Shown piece after piece: positions 48,292 through 57,573 of a stretch of 64,000 nucleotides of DNA. Numbering within the stretch: the first letter of the stretch is position 1; each line of letters opens with the position of its first letter. The stretch covers positions 62,001 to 126,000 of the forward strand of contig OZ037888.1 in assembly GCA_964035575.1 (NCBI GenBank). Direction: 5' to 3'. This DNA comes from Rhynchopus sp. YZ270_cl-10 (taxonomy: Eukaryota; Euglenozoa; Diplonemea; Diplonemida; Diplonemidae). The translations under genes and the position numbers were made by a program. The notes beneath the pieces are model-generated. The model made no database searches, was not told the DNA's origin, and worked only from the letters and a program-made list of their open reading frames with translations.

Positions 48292-50820
48292 CTACATTAC
48301 AGTGCAGCAACCATCCTTCTTCGCTTCTGGAGGACGCTGCGAACGCTGCGAACGTTGTGAACGGCCAGCGTCAGAACCCCGTTGCGAGGTCGGAGCGAGG
48401 GACGGCTGGAAGGGAGGCACCTCGCCTTGGGTAGAGGGCGGACGTGAGGTGGGCTCATCCTTGGCGGAGAGGCTGTTCGGCCGGCTTGAGTTGCCACCTG
48501 CACCACTTTTGTCCCCACTCCCAACAGAGTTCGTCCCACGCACATTCGACGTGCCCAACCTGCTCGACACCGAAGGTATATGCTGGTCTTCCGACCCCTC
48601 TGTACCCCCTTTCTTCAAAATGCTTGCCGGCCGCACCTGGTCCTTTTCCAAAGGCAGTGTACCATGCGCCTTTTGTGCGCTGTCCTCAGACTCGCTTGCT
48701 AGACCTCGGCCTGCGGGGTGTTTGACTGGAGACCGTGGAGGGTCTTTGACTTCGACGACTTCGTCGTAGAGATCGTCGTCTCCTTCTACGATGAATGAGT
48801 CAGGTTTGCTTTGCTTCGCCTGCGCTCGCTTGAGATCGCGCTTTGACGCGTAGTACGGTGCCTTCAAGGTGCCACTGGTGGGGCTAACTGGAGGCGATTT
48901 TTGAAATTCCGTTTCCAACCCACGAAGCTCTTCGTAGGGAATGGGGCTGCGTGACCGGGAGCCCGTGGAAGACGTCTGCTGCATGTTGTCCGGGGATTCG
49001 GCCCGTGGGTAGGACCGAGGTGGCATGACAAGGGGGCTTCCGGGGCGGGAGAGGGTGGGGCGTTGGCTGACGCCGTTGCCTTTGAGGGGTTCGTGGGTGG
49101 GGCTCTTGAGGGAGGGGTGTGGCGAGACGCTGCGTTTGTCCTGCCAGTCTTGTTGGAAGCCGACGCGCGGGCTGCGGCGTGAGGTGTTGTCGTTGTAGAC
49201 GTCGTCGTTGAGGGGGACGATGGCGGGTGCCTCCTTCTCGTCGTAGCCGTAGGGCTCGTTGTGGTCGTCGTAGGGGAGCTGTGCGTAGCTGCCCATGAGG
49301 GAGGCCTGCTGCTGTGCGCCTGGGTAGGTCGGCACCTCGCGGCTCTGCATGCGGACGGGCTTGTGGAGAACCGGGAGGGACCCGCCCTGGTCGTAGTTGT
49401 CGATGCCGGCCTTGCCCCAGACGGGGACGCCCTCGGGGACAACGGGGTAGCCGAGGACAGCAGCCTGCTCGCGTCCGAGGGGTGCCGGTGTGAGGGAGAG
49501 GACGTCGCGGTAGCGAGTGTTCTGTGGTGTGGAAGCCTGGGGCGAGCGTGGGTGGTGGTGCGGCGCGTTGATGTGCTTCCCGAGTGCAACGGAGCGTGCG
49601 TCCGCAAAGACGCCGTTCCCAACAGTGGCGTCGCTGTGGAAGCGTGCGGCATAGCTCTCCTGCTGGGTGGGGTGGGCAGGCTCGTACGTCGCACCGACGC
49701 TCTTCCGGTCGTGCCCACCAGGCTTGTACTCACCACGGTCGCGGAACGGACTGTGGCTTGTCGTCACTGCGCGCAGGGCAGTGAACGCCGTGGAGTTGCC
49801 CTCGCTTCCTGGAGACCGCTGGCTAAAGGGGCTCGGCGGGTTCGGATACCCACTCACAGGGTGGTACCCGGTGAAGCTCCCGGGTGGATACAGTGGGCCT
49901 GCAGTCGGGGAGCGTGGTGCGTACAGCTGTGCGCCTTGTGGGGAGCGTGGCGGGCTGGTGTTGTTGTGGCGGTCGAGGGCGGTGTTGTAGCGCAAGGGGA
50001 CTGAGGACTCAGGCTCGGGTGGGGTGAACACAGGTGCGTATGCGCTGTGGGAGGGCTGGCCACGCTGCGTATGCTGCTGGGCACCGACAGAGGGGTGTTG
50101 CTGGTACTGCGGTTGGTAGTGCTGCTGTTGGCCTCGACTCTGCGATGGGTACTGTGGCTGCTGTTGCTGTTGTGGCTGGTGGTGTTGGTGCTGCAGCGGC
50201 GGGCCCCCCAGCGACGCGGACTTTGCATACCGCTGCTGCTGCGGCTGTACGTACTGCTGGCTCTGCTCTGGCTGTGCGTACGCCTGCTGGTTGTGTTGCG
50301 GCTGTTCGTACTGCTGCACGTAACCTTGCTCTGCATACCCCCCTCCTCCCTGCCCCTGCCCCTGCCCAGGAGCATACGAAGGATGCGAAGGCATGGACGG
50401 ATACGAGACACGTCTTGAAGGGGCTGCCTTGGGTGATGTGTTGTACGAAGGCCGCGATGCGGTCTTGTGAGTGACAGGCGGCGACGGGTGGCGTGCAGGT
50501 GACGGCTGTCTTGGTGGTGACGTTCTGTTGGAGTGGTGTGGCCGCATGCGGATCAGTGCTGCGTCGACCTCGTGTATCGTGGCTGCGGACTGCGTGTCCT
50601 CGTGAGCGCGCCCCTTCCCGCCGTACTGCATCACGCGCCCGTAGTTCGCCTCTGGTGCAGCCTTGCGTGGCGATTCTGCTGGCGCCTGGCTCACGTACTG
50701 CGGTGGCATCACGAGTGACTTCTGCCGCCCCCCCATGCCATGCATGTCCTCGTCATCCAACAGACCCGCAAGTGACTTCCCACGAAGCACACTCGGCTCA
50801 CGACTTTGCCGCCAGCTCAT
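48292..50820 (-). CDS. Low-complexity Q/P/S-rich protein with C-terminal CaaX box
   Basis: The protein has 842 residues and starts at the ATG at 50820, six bases past a sense-strand CAG preceded by a long C/T tract. The N-terminus (MSWRQSREPSVLRGKSLAGLLDDEDMHGMGG) is followed by Ser-Pro-rich sequence, a Gln/Tyr/Pro-rich stretch (about 165-270), many SPP/PRSP motifs, and a C-terminus KKDGCCTVM. CTVM fits a CaaX prenylation box, with a neighbouring Cys that could be palmitoylated. This predicts a membrane-anchored, disordered, heavily phosphorylated protein. No folded domain is recognised. Function is unknown, with a cytoskeletal or membrane-scaffold role only a guess. Confidence 0.75.
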   Translation of the reverse strand: MSWRQSREPSVLRGKSLAGLLDDEDMHGMGGRQKSLVMPPQYVSQAPAESPRKAAPEANYGRVMQYGGKGRAHEDTQSAATIHEVDAALIRMRPHHSNRTSPPRQPSPARHPSPPVTHKTASRPSYNTSPKAAPSRRVSYPSMPSHPSYAPGQGQGQGGGGYAEQGYVQQYEQPQHNQQAYAQPEQSQQYVQPQQQRYAKSASLGGPPLQHQHHQPQQQQQPQYPSQSRGQQQHYQPQYQQHPSVGAQQHTQRGQPSHSAYAPVFTPPEPESSVPLRYNTALDRHNNTSPPRSPQGAQLYAPRSPTAGPLYPPGSFTGYHPVSGYPNPPSPFSQRSPGSEGNSTAFTALRAVTTSHSPFRDRGEYKPGGHDRKSVGATYEPAHPTQQESYAARFHSDATVGNGVFADARSVALGKHINAPHHHPRSPQASTPQNTRYRDVLSLTPAPLGREQAAVLGYPVVPEGVPVWGKAGIDNYDQGGSLPVLHKPVRMQSREVPTYPGAQQQASLMGSYAQLPYDDHNEPYGYDEKEAPAIVPLNDDVYNDNTSRRSPRVGFQQDWQDKRSVSPHPSLKSPTHEPLKGNGVSQRPTLSRPGSPLVMPPRSYPRAESPDNMQQTSSTGSRSRSPIPYEELRGLETEFQKSPPVSPTSGTLKAPYYASKRDLKRAQAKQSKPDSFIVEGDDDLYDEVVEVKDPPRSPVKHPAGRGLASESEDSAQKAHGTLPLEKDQVRPASILKKGGTEGSEDQHIPSVSSRLGTSNVRGTNSVGSGDKSGAGGNSSRPNSLSAKDEPTSRPPSTQGEVPPFQPSLAPTSQRGSDAGRSQRSQRSQRPPEAKKDGCCTVM

Positions 50821-50825
50821 CTGAG

Positions 50826-50880
50826 CTGACAACAATCCTGTCTGGGGGTGTGTGGGGGAGAGAGAGGTGGGGAGTGGGGG
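50826..50880 (-). promoter_or_regulatory. Pyrimidine tract and AG acceptor before the CaaX-protein gene
   Basis: The sense strand reads a C/T run (CCACCTCTCTCTCCCCCACA), then CCCCCAG and TTGTCAG, ending just before the ATG at 50820. It is consistent with a trans-splice acceptor. Confidence 0.5.
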
Positions 50881-52341
50881 TGGTAAAAAGAGGAAAGAAG
50901 GTATCAAGGTTTGTAAAATGGTCGGCCGCTTTTGTTTTTCTTCTTCTTCCTTTATTTGTAAGATGCTCGGGGATGCGATGTTGCCACTTCTTCAGAAGTG
51001 CTCAAAGGGGAGGTTTGCAAACAAGAAACAGTGTCCAACAGAAACACAGCGCAGCTCATATACATGACAGAAAGAGGTAGCGATCAGATGAAGAATATAA
51101 ACATTGGACCGCACAAAAGTTGGGACTTTCAGATTTGGGACTTGACGGTACAGTTCAATATTTGTATATTTACTGAATGCAAACGCGCAATGAAAACACA
51201 AAATTCCGCAAACCTATACAAGTTTGCAGGTTTGCGGAATGAAAACACAAAAAAAAATTTTTTTGAAAAGAAAAGAAAGTTGACTTGAAATACAAAGCCC
51301 TCGTGACAGTGTACCTAAGAAAAGTTTATAAGATGAACCTAAGCCTCTCGTGCAGACAACCTGATCACAATCGTTATCGCACAGCATCAGCTGTGTGGAA
51401 TTGCACAAGGCGTTGTCTGGGATAATACCAAGTTCTCATCCGGTGTTCATATTTTTAAAATCAGCTGAAAACAATAACCACGTAACGATACTGATACAAC
51501 AAGGCAGGGCAGCACCAAGGGATAGACGGTAACTGGCTGGCAGGTGCTGTGCGCCTGGTGTGTGCATCAAAATCATCAAAGATAACAGCAAAATAAACAC
51601 TCGCACAAAACTCAAATAATACATTCATATACTTACTATTTATAACACAAACAGTAAGCACTAAAGGGTGTAACACGTACATCCTTCCTTTTTTTTTTTT
51701 TTCTGCATTTTTTTTTTTTTTGGAGTATCTCTTCTTCCTTGGAGATGAGACACAATGGTGTTTTGATAACAACGGGGCCCTCGTTTTTTTATGTTTCTTT
51801 GAAAAGCTAATGCAAAAGACCAGGGGCAAGCAGCCTGTACACCCTACCCTATATGTGTAGCAGAGGTCTGTCTATCTGGGCTGACTCTTGGAATAAAAAA
51901 GGGTTTTGTGGGAGGGGTAGGGAGTTTTTTTTTTTTGGGGACTTGGTTTCGAGCTGCCTGCTCCTAGACCAATTAAAAAATACCCACGGCAGCACTCATC
52001 AGTAGGAGCAAGGGTATGAATTTTTTTTTTTTCCTCTGGTGGGGGTGGGGGGTTTCGATCTGGGGGGGATATGTTTAGGCCTTTTTTATTAAAATTTCTC
52101 TGTTTTTTTTTTTTTTTTTTTTATGTTTGTTGATATATCCGCATTATAACCATTAATTATACCGATATATCTTTTTCTAGAACAGCAACGGAATAGGAAC
52201 AGTATCCCTTATTTATTTATTTTTTTCGTGGGGAGGTGGGGGGTAGATGAAAATAGTGACATGAAAAGTTCAAAAAGCATTTTTTACCTCCCGGGCTTCG
52301 TAGCTCACCGCCCAAGCAGTAACTAACATATAGTTAGCTAC
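50881..52341. other. Noncoding interval
   Basis: No gene. It contains a hairpin-family copy and a TTGAAATACAAAGCCCTC block at about 51284. T and A homopolymers increase towards the reverse-transcriptase gene. Confidence 0.5.
51319..51389 (-). repeat. Short hairpin element, copy 13
   Basis: This long copy has the extended head TGATGCTGTGCGATAACGAT shared with 44709-44768, loop CACGAGAGGCTTAGG and an exact tail TTCATCTTATAAACTTTTC. The left stem half is changed. Confidence 0.75.
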
Positions 52342-54180
52342 TCATTTCATAATATCAAACACATGAATTTTATGCGCAAAATGCATGTGACTAGCAATAT
52401 TTTTTTGTGTTATTTTCTTACCATTGGTAAGTTTGCTTTTTTTGCAAATAGGACAAAGACCATGACTGAGTTCTTTTTTTGTAAAGGTTTTTTTCTTATT
52501 TATTGCATCAGTTAGATTTTGTGTCATAGAATTTGTCTCGTGGACAGGCTCTATAGCACAGTTTTGGTCTTTTTCTGGAGCAATAAGCACTTTTAGTTCT
52601 TCTTCTATTTTCTTTTTTTTTAAAAACAGTTGAGCAATGTGCTTAAAGACCTTGGTTTTTCTTGGATATAAATCTTTTTTACTGAGCGAATAGTGATGTA
52701 TACACTTTTTAGTGAAAGAATTGAGTTTACGTCCAATATCGCAAAAATGACGATATGTGGTTGTGAAAAAGGTATTAGACGCTTTAATGAGCTGTGTAAC
52801 ATGATGCCCACGTGACAACATATTTTTAACAATGTTGGCTATATCATATTTTAGATCCTCGACATTGTTTGTAATACGCGTACTTCTTGTTAGTTGGCCT
52901 ATCATAATACCAGTGGTAATATGAATAGGTTGTGCTGAACAAGCTGCAGAGTATTTGATAGGTTTAAAGGTACCAAGAACTTTTTCTTGTGTACCAAGCC
53001 TAAGGAATCTAACTTCTTGTTCTCCTTCAGAAAATGTTTCAATACTGATTAGCATGCCTAGATAAACCGTGGGCTCATCCACACATGTTTCACAGTATTG
53101 CATGCCATATAGTTCTTGTGGTGGCGGTTCACCAGAAAAAGTTAGGAAATCGTCAATGTATCGAGAAAGGTATCGATACTTTTTGGCATTATCTATCTCT
53201 TTTTTTTTGATCAGATCTAAAATGAATTGTTTTTCAATTTGTAAGCAAAAAGCATTCGCAAGGTCAGGCGCTGCAGTACATCCCATAGGTATTCCTACGG
53301 TTTGCCTATACAGATCATCCTTTTTCACGTATGCTGTGTCTAAAACAAATATGACCATCTCTAGAAGTTGTTCTTTAGTAAAAAACTGTTCTCCGTTAGT
53401 ATTTTTTTGTTCTTCAAAGAAAAAGGGTCGTTTTTTATCTCCCCTCCCAGACCTGACTAATACCAGGTTTGTGACTTCTGTTTTTTTTATATTTGCTACC
53501 CATACGAAAGTTTGGGTAATCAACACGGTTAGTTCTTTTTTTAGTTTTTCGTGACAAAGGCTAGTGTACATATTTTTGAAATCGTATGTTTTTGGTGTTT
53601 TGTAGCTGAGTTCTTTTTGTTGTTGTTTCAGCCGAAGTGCAACTTCTTCTGAACTTTCAACAATAAAAAACCATGAAACATCGTGTTGTGCTATTGTTTC
53701 TTCGTTAATTGTTTTGTTCTTAGCAATGATTGCTTTGAGCAAAACACTTAATGTTTGTTGAGCTTGTGTCATAGCATGGTGACCTTTCTTTTTTGCATCC
53801 TTTTCGTTTGGTAAACAATCAACAGCATTTCTATACGAAGTGCCTACAATTGGTCTCATTTGAACAGGATCTTTATGCAACTTGGGAGTGGCATAGAGAT
53901 ATGGAAAAACAAAAGTGGTGTTGAAGTTGTTTTTTTTATTGAACGAAACATTTTTTTTTAAAATATCCTCTTGCGATGACTCTGTTTTGTGAAAAGCTTC
54001 CTTGATGTGGTTGTTCAAATAGTCATGATATACACTTCTGCATACCAAGCCTAAATCATGCGAGGTTTTGTCTACAGGGACAATAACAAAAATTTGTTGC
54101 AATAGTTTTATTTCAGCACGAACTCCTTTCAGATTTTGAACATCCGTAGGTGGTAAGTCCTGTATGATAGTACTCATCAT
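52342..54180 (-). CDS. Penelope-like reverse transcriptase with C-terminal zinc finger
   Basis: The first ATG is at 54180 (MMSTIIQDLPP), giving 612 residues. The open frame runs about 26 codons further 5' without an ATG, so the true start is unsure. Family motifs: a fingers segment YATPKLHKDPVQMRPIVG, motif A TYDFKNMYTSL, motif B GIPMGCTAAPDLANAF, motif C RYIDDF and a downstream LGTFKP-type thumb region. The C-terminus has a C2H2-like finger (CPICKK, then HMHFAH). The KLHK-x-P and RPIVG layout is typical of Penelope-like elements. No GIY-YIG nuclease is seen, so it resembles endonuclease-lacking members. It is notably AT-rich compared with neighbouring genes. No LTRs or long flanking repeats were found. 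Confidence 0.82.
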   Translation of the reverse strand: MMSTIIQDLPPTDVQNLKGVRAEIKLLQQIFVIVPVDKTSHDLGLVCRSVYHDYLNNHIKEAFHKTESSQEDILKKNVSFNKKNNFNTTFVFPYLYATPKLHKDPVQMRPIVGTSYRNAVDCLPNEKDAKKKGHHAMTQAQQTLSVLLKAIIAKNKTINEETIAQHDVSWFFIVESSEEVALRLKQQQKELSYKTPKTYDFKNMYTSLCHEKLKKELTVLITQTFVWVANIKKTEVTNLVLVRSGRGDKKRPFFFEEQKNTNGEQFFTKEQLLEMVIFVLDTAYVKKDDLYRQTVGIPMGCTAAPDLANAFCLQIEKQFILDLIKKKEIDNAKKYRYLSRYIDDFLTFSGEPPPQELYGMQYCETCVDEPTVYLGMLISIETFSEGEQEVRFLRLGTQEKVLGTFKPIKYSAACSAQPIHITTGIMIGQLTRSTRITNNVEDLKYDIANIVKNMLSRGHHVTQLIKASNTFFTTTYRHFCDIGRKLNSFTKKCIHHYSLSKKDLYPRKTKVFKHIAQLFLKKKKIEEELKVLIAPEKDQNCAIEPVHETNSMTQNLTDAINKKKTFTKKELSHGLCPICKKSKLTNGKKITQKNIASHMHFAHKIHVFDIMK

Positions 54181-54380
54181 TTCGTCTTGTAATACTTTTA
54201 AAAAAATTTTGTTCTCTTTTTTTTCTAAGGATCCACAGTTTTTTATGACGTATTGCAAGCATCAAATAAAGAGAATTAATTGGAGAGAAAAGTTGAACAC
54301 GCCTCAGGTGCATATCTGAATAGCAGGTACAATAGTGTAGAACGCAAACAGGAGGGGCAAAAGCCTTTGTGGATACTGCA

Positions 54381-54893
54381 TCAGTCGCTGTCCTCTCTCT
54401 TGCACTTCGTCAGCTTCGTGGCGTTGTACGCTTCCAATGCGGCAGCGAAGGCTTCGCTGTGTCCTTCTTCGCATGCTATATCCTCTGCAGTGTCGTTGTT
54501 TCCGTCGGTCCGTGTGAGGTTCGGAGTCTCTGCATTGAACGCAATGCGAAGGCACTCTGGGTCACCGGAACTTGCGGCGACCATCAGGAGCGTGCGGTTG
54601 AACTCGTAGGTGTAGGTGGGTTTGTGATCGAGAAGAAGCTGCATGCAGTCTGCGTGCCCGCAGGAGGCTGCGACACTGAGCGCCGTGTGGCCGTAGTTCC
54701 CACGTATCGCAAGGTCGCACCCAGCCTCGATCAGGACCTGAAGGCACTCCACAGAACCTGCCTGCGCAGCACAGTGCGCTGCAGTGTAGTGTCCAGAGAA
54801 GAGCTGATGCCCGATGAAGTCATCCGGATGAACACCCCCTTCCAGGGCCAGACGCACACACCCGACGGAGCCAACCATCGCTGCATACACCAA
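54381..54893 (-). pseudogene. 3' part of a partial ankyrin-gene duplicate, out of frame with the gene upstream
   Basis: This frame (YAAMVGSVGCVRLALEGGVH to NATKLTK) is a second copy of the ankyrin region encoded at about 55200-55715, about 85-90 percent similar. It overlaps the end of the 54731-56359 frame in another phase: a one-base shift near 54900 separates CDVYG from the expected ALVYA. If the shift is a sequencing error, this would be the true C-terminus of that gene. Otherwise it is a decaying tail. Confidence 0.6.
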
Positions 54894-56359
54894 AGCTGTA
54901 GTACACCGTACACATCACACGTCTCCACGATATTTGCGCCCTCCGCAATCAGACGCCGCATGCTGGCCACATCGTCACCAACCGCAGCCGCGTACAGGGC
55001 CTCCTGAGGAGCACACTTTGTCTCGATGTACAGAGGCAGAAGCTCTCCCAGGTTGTCGTGAAAAACCAGCATTGTGTGTGGCTTCACCTTCTTGGTGGAC
55101 ACCTTCTTCGACGCAGACTTCTCCGTCACAGGGGCAGGAGGGGTGGGGTTGGGAGGGGCGTCAAAATTGGTCGCGCTGATCACCTTGCTGCGCATCTGCA
55201 TCTTGCACTTCTTCGTCAGCTTCGTGGCGTTGTACGCTTCCAATGCGGCAGCGAAGGCTTCGCTGTGTCCTTCTTCGCGTGCTATATCCTCTGCAGTCTT
55301 ATTGTTTCTGTCGGTCTGTGTGAGGTTCGGAGTCTCTGCATTGAACGCAATGCGAAGGCACTCTGGGTCACCGGAACTTGCGGCGACCATCAGGAGCGTG
55401 CGGTCGGGTCCGTAGGTGTAGGTGTAGGTGGGTTTGTGATCGAGAAGAAGCTGCATGCAGTCTGCGTGTCCGCAGGAGGCTGCGACACTGAGCGCCGTGC
55501 TGCCGAGGTCCGCATGCAGGGTAAGGTCGCACCCAGCCTCGATCAGCAACCGCAGGCACTCCACATGACCTGCCTGCGCAGCACAGTGCGCTGCAGTGTA
55601 GCCTCCATCGTAGCACTGGTCACTGATGGTGGCATTCAAATCAGCACCCTCCTCCAGGGCCAGACGCACACACCCGACGGAGCCAACCATTGCTGCATAC
55701 ACCAAAGCTGTGGCGTGGAAGTACCGGCTACACTCGTCGATATCTGCACCCTCCGCAATCAGGCGCCGCATGCTGGCCACATCGTCACCAACCGCAGCCG
55801 CGTACAGGGCCTCCTGAGGAGCACACTTTGTCTCGATGTACAGAGGCAGAAGCTCTGCCAGGTTGGCGTGTGGTGTGGCGCCCCTCTCACCTAAGAGGAT
55901 TAAACCGTAAACAGCGTTCTTGCTGACCTCGCAGCCACGTCTCCTCAGCTCTGCCTCCGCCACCACCCGTGGGCTCGTCTCCACCACAACCGTGCACCCC
56001 TCCTCCAACGCCGTCACCTCGAGAAGCGGTGCTGCGTCTGCACCATAATGCAGCACAATAGAGTCAGCCTCTGTGTCCAGAGCACGCGCTGCTGCCTCCA
56101 CAAGGCTGGCCACAGTGCTTGTCTCCTCGACCTCCAAGCTGAAGGTGTCGCATCCAGCACGTTTGAAGAAAACCAGCATTGTGTGTGGCTTCACCTTCTT
56201 GGTGGACACCTTCTTCGACGCAGACTTCTCCGGGGCAGGAGGGGTGGGGTTGGGAGGGGCGTCAAAATTGGTCGCGCTGATCACCTTGCTGCGCATCTGC
56301 ATGGCACCCACCTGCACAACAGGGAGCACGGACTTCGCAATGGAACGAAGCGACATCAT
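54731..56359 (-). CDS. Ubiquitin-like / ankyrin-repeat protein with internal partial duplication
   Basis: The ATG is at 56359 (MMSLRSIAKSVLP, presequence-like). Residues about 59-130 are ubiquitin-like (STVASLVEAAARALDTEADS, then a VVVET strand). Residues about 170-370 are ankyrin repeats: GDDVASMRRLIAEGADIDEC, YTAAHCAAQAGHVECLRLLI, LGSTALSVAASCGHADCMQL. After NATKLTKKCK the frame runs straight into a second copy beginning MQMRSKVISATNFDAP, which lacks most of the ubiquitin-like part and then loses frame near 54900. The joint shows an unequal tandem duplication. Ankyrin and ubiquitin-like parts suggest a protein-binding adaptor. Its N-terminal plan resembles the two ubiquitin-like/WD40 genes. 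Confidence 0.75.
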   Translation of the reverse strand: MMSLRSIAKSVLPVVQVGAMQMRSKVISATNFDAPPNPTPPAPEKSASKKVSTKKVKPHTMLVFFKRAGCDTFSLEVEETSTVASLVEAAARALDTEADSIVLHYGADAAPLLEVTALEEGCTVVVETSPRVVAEAELRRRGCEVSKNAVYGLILLGERGATPHANLAELLPLYIETKCAPQEALYAAAVGDDVASMRRLIAEGADIDECSRYFHATALVYAAMVGSVGCVRLALEEGADLNATISDQCYDGGYTAAHCAAQAGHVECLRLLIEAGCDLTLHADLGSTALSVAASCGHADCMQLLLDHKPTYTYTYGPDRTLLMVAASSGDPECLRIAFNAETPNLTQTDRNNKTAEDIAREEGHSEAFAAALEAYNATKLTKKCKMQMRSKVISATNFDAPPNPTPPAPVTEKSASKKVSTKKVKPHTMLVFHDNLGELLPLYIETKCAPQEALYAAAVGDDVASMRRLIAEGANIVETCDVYGVLQLWCMQRWLAPSGVCVWPWKGVFIRMTSSGISSSLDTTLQRTVLRRQVLWSAFRS

Positions 56360-56565
56360 TTCGAAGTGTGAAGGGTTTAACGGGGATGAACTTGTGGTGG
56401 GTGTGGGTGGGAGAGAATAGCAGGTAGACTTGTGGAACCAAATTGGATCGTTAGATATCGGTATGGACCGCTTTGGACGCTTTGCTTGTTGCTTTTTTTT
56501 ATATGATGCCGCATTGTTCTTTTGTTGCCCTTCTGTCCACCAGACCACATTGCTCCAAACGCCTT

Positions 56566-57363
56566 TCACTCACACTGCGAGAGCTGAACACAATGTGCGT
56601 TGAGCACCGTCACCTCAACCGACCCCCAGGGCCGATAGCAGCGCCCATCATGCGAGCACTCCACTGCTAGGCGCTGTGGGGGAGCCTCTGCCACGTATCG
56701 CTCAGCACGCACGACACCTCCACCACATGGCTCTGTGTAGTGCGAGACTGCGATACGCAGGGGCACACGACTCGCAGACGCGACTTTGACACGTATCCAC
56801 GACGCGCCAGCCTCACTCACCGCCACCCATGCCGTATCGTCCCCCCCATCCACCAAACACCCTGCCCTCGCAAAGTTACAACTCACCGTCACACCCTCCA
56901 CTTCTCCGACCACGTTTGCCACTTTCCACCGACCATGCGCCTTCAACCCCACAGGGGTGATGCGGATAAACGCCAAACATGCACGCCGACGCCACAGCAC
57001 GAAGAAGGCATGCGCGTCCTTGAGGATGCGCTCCTCTGCAAGGAGACGACTTACATTGGCCGCAAAGCAGACGGAGCGCGACAGCCTGCGCGCGAGGGAG
57101 GGTGAGATGCGTTCCAGACGCGCAGGGAGGAGGGCACGGCGGGTGCCGCAGTGCGTGAAGGAGACGAGAATGCGGGTTTGCGGTGGTGGTGTGGTTTGGT
57201 TGGCATCAATGGGAGCGGTGGTGATAGTCGAGGGACCAGGAACGGCAACATGCTTGACAACAACAGCCACCCGCCCGTTCAGCTCCTGCGACGAAACCAG
57301 CCCCTCGACATACACACAGCACCCCACAGGGAACGTCTCTGCAGTCCCTGTCACATCCCCCAT
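56566..57363 (-). CDS. Unknown 265-residue protein
   Basis: The ATG is at 57363 (MGDVTGTAETFPVGCCVYVEG). The first 60 residues, with YVEGLVSSQELNGRVAVVVK, resemble a small SH3-like barrel (the GL-x-x-x-x-LNG pattern found in several protist ankyrin and zinc-finger proteins). The rest is beta-rich and ends VEVTVLNAHCVQLSQCE. No catalytic motif, signal peptide or membrane segment is seen. I do not recognise the family. The gene is GC-rich at third positions like its neighbours. Confidence 0.65.
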   Translation of the reverse strand: MGDVTGTAETFPVGCCVYVEGLVSSQELNGRVAVVVKHVAVPGPSTITTAPIDANQTTPPPQTRILVSFTHCGTRRALLPARLERISPSLARRLSRSVCFAANVSRLLAEERILKDAHAFFVLWRRRACLAFIRITPVGLKAHGRWKVANVVGEVEGVTVSCNFARAGCLVDGGDDTAWVAVSEAGASWIRVKVASASRVPLRIAVSHYTEPCGGGVVRAERYVAEAPPQRLAVECSHDGRCYRPWGSVEVTVLNAHCVQLSQCE

Positions 57364-57573
57364 ATAGCATGTCTTTCGGTTGGGTGGAGAAGATGAGGGG
57401 AGGAAAGGAGAAAAAAATGAAATTAAAAATATCAGCTCTTTTTTGATCGACAAAAAAAAAATCGGGTCAAAAAAATTGACATATTGTGACGGAAACTGAC
57501 ACACATCTTAAAATTAGGGGGGGGTTTTTTTTTTTGGCTTTACCGCCATTTTCTTAGATTATTTTTCCCTTTT

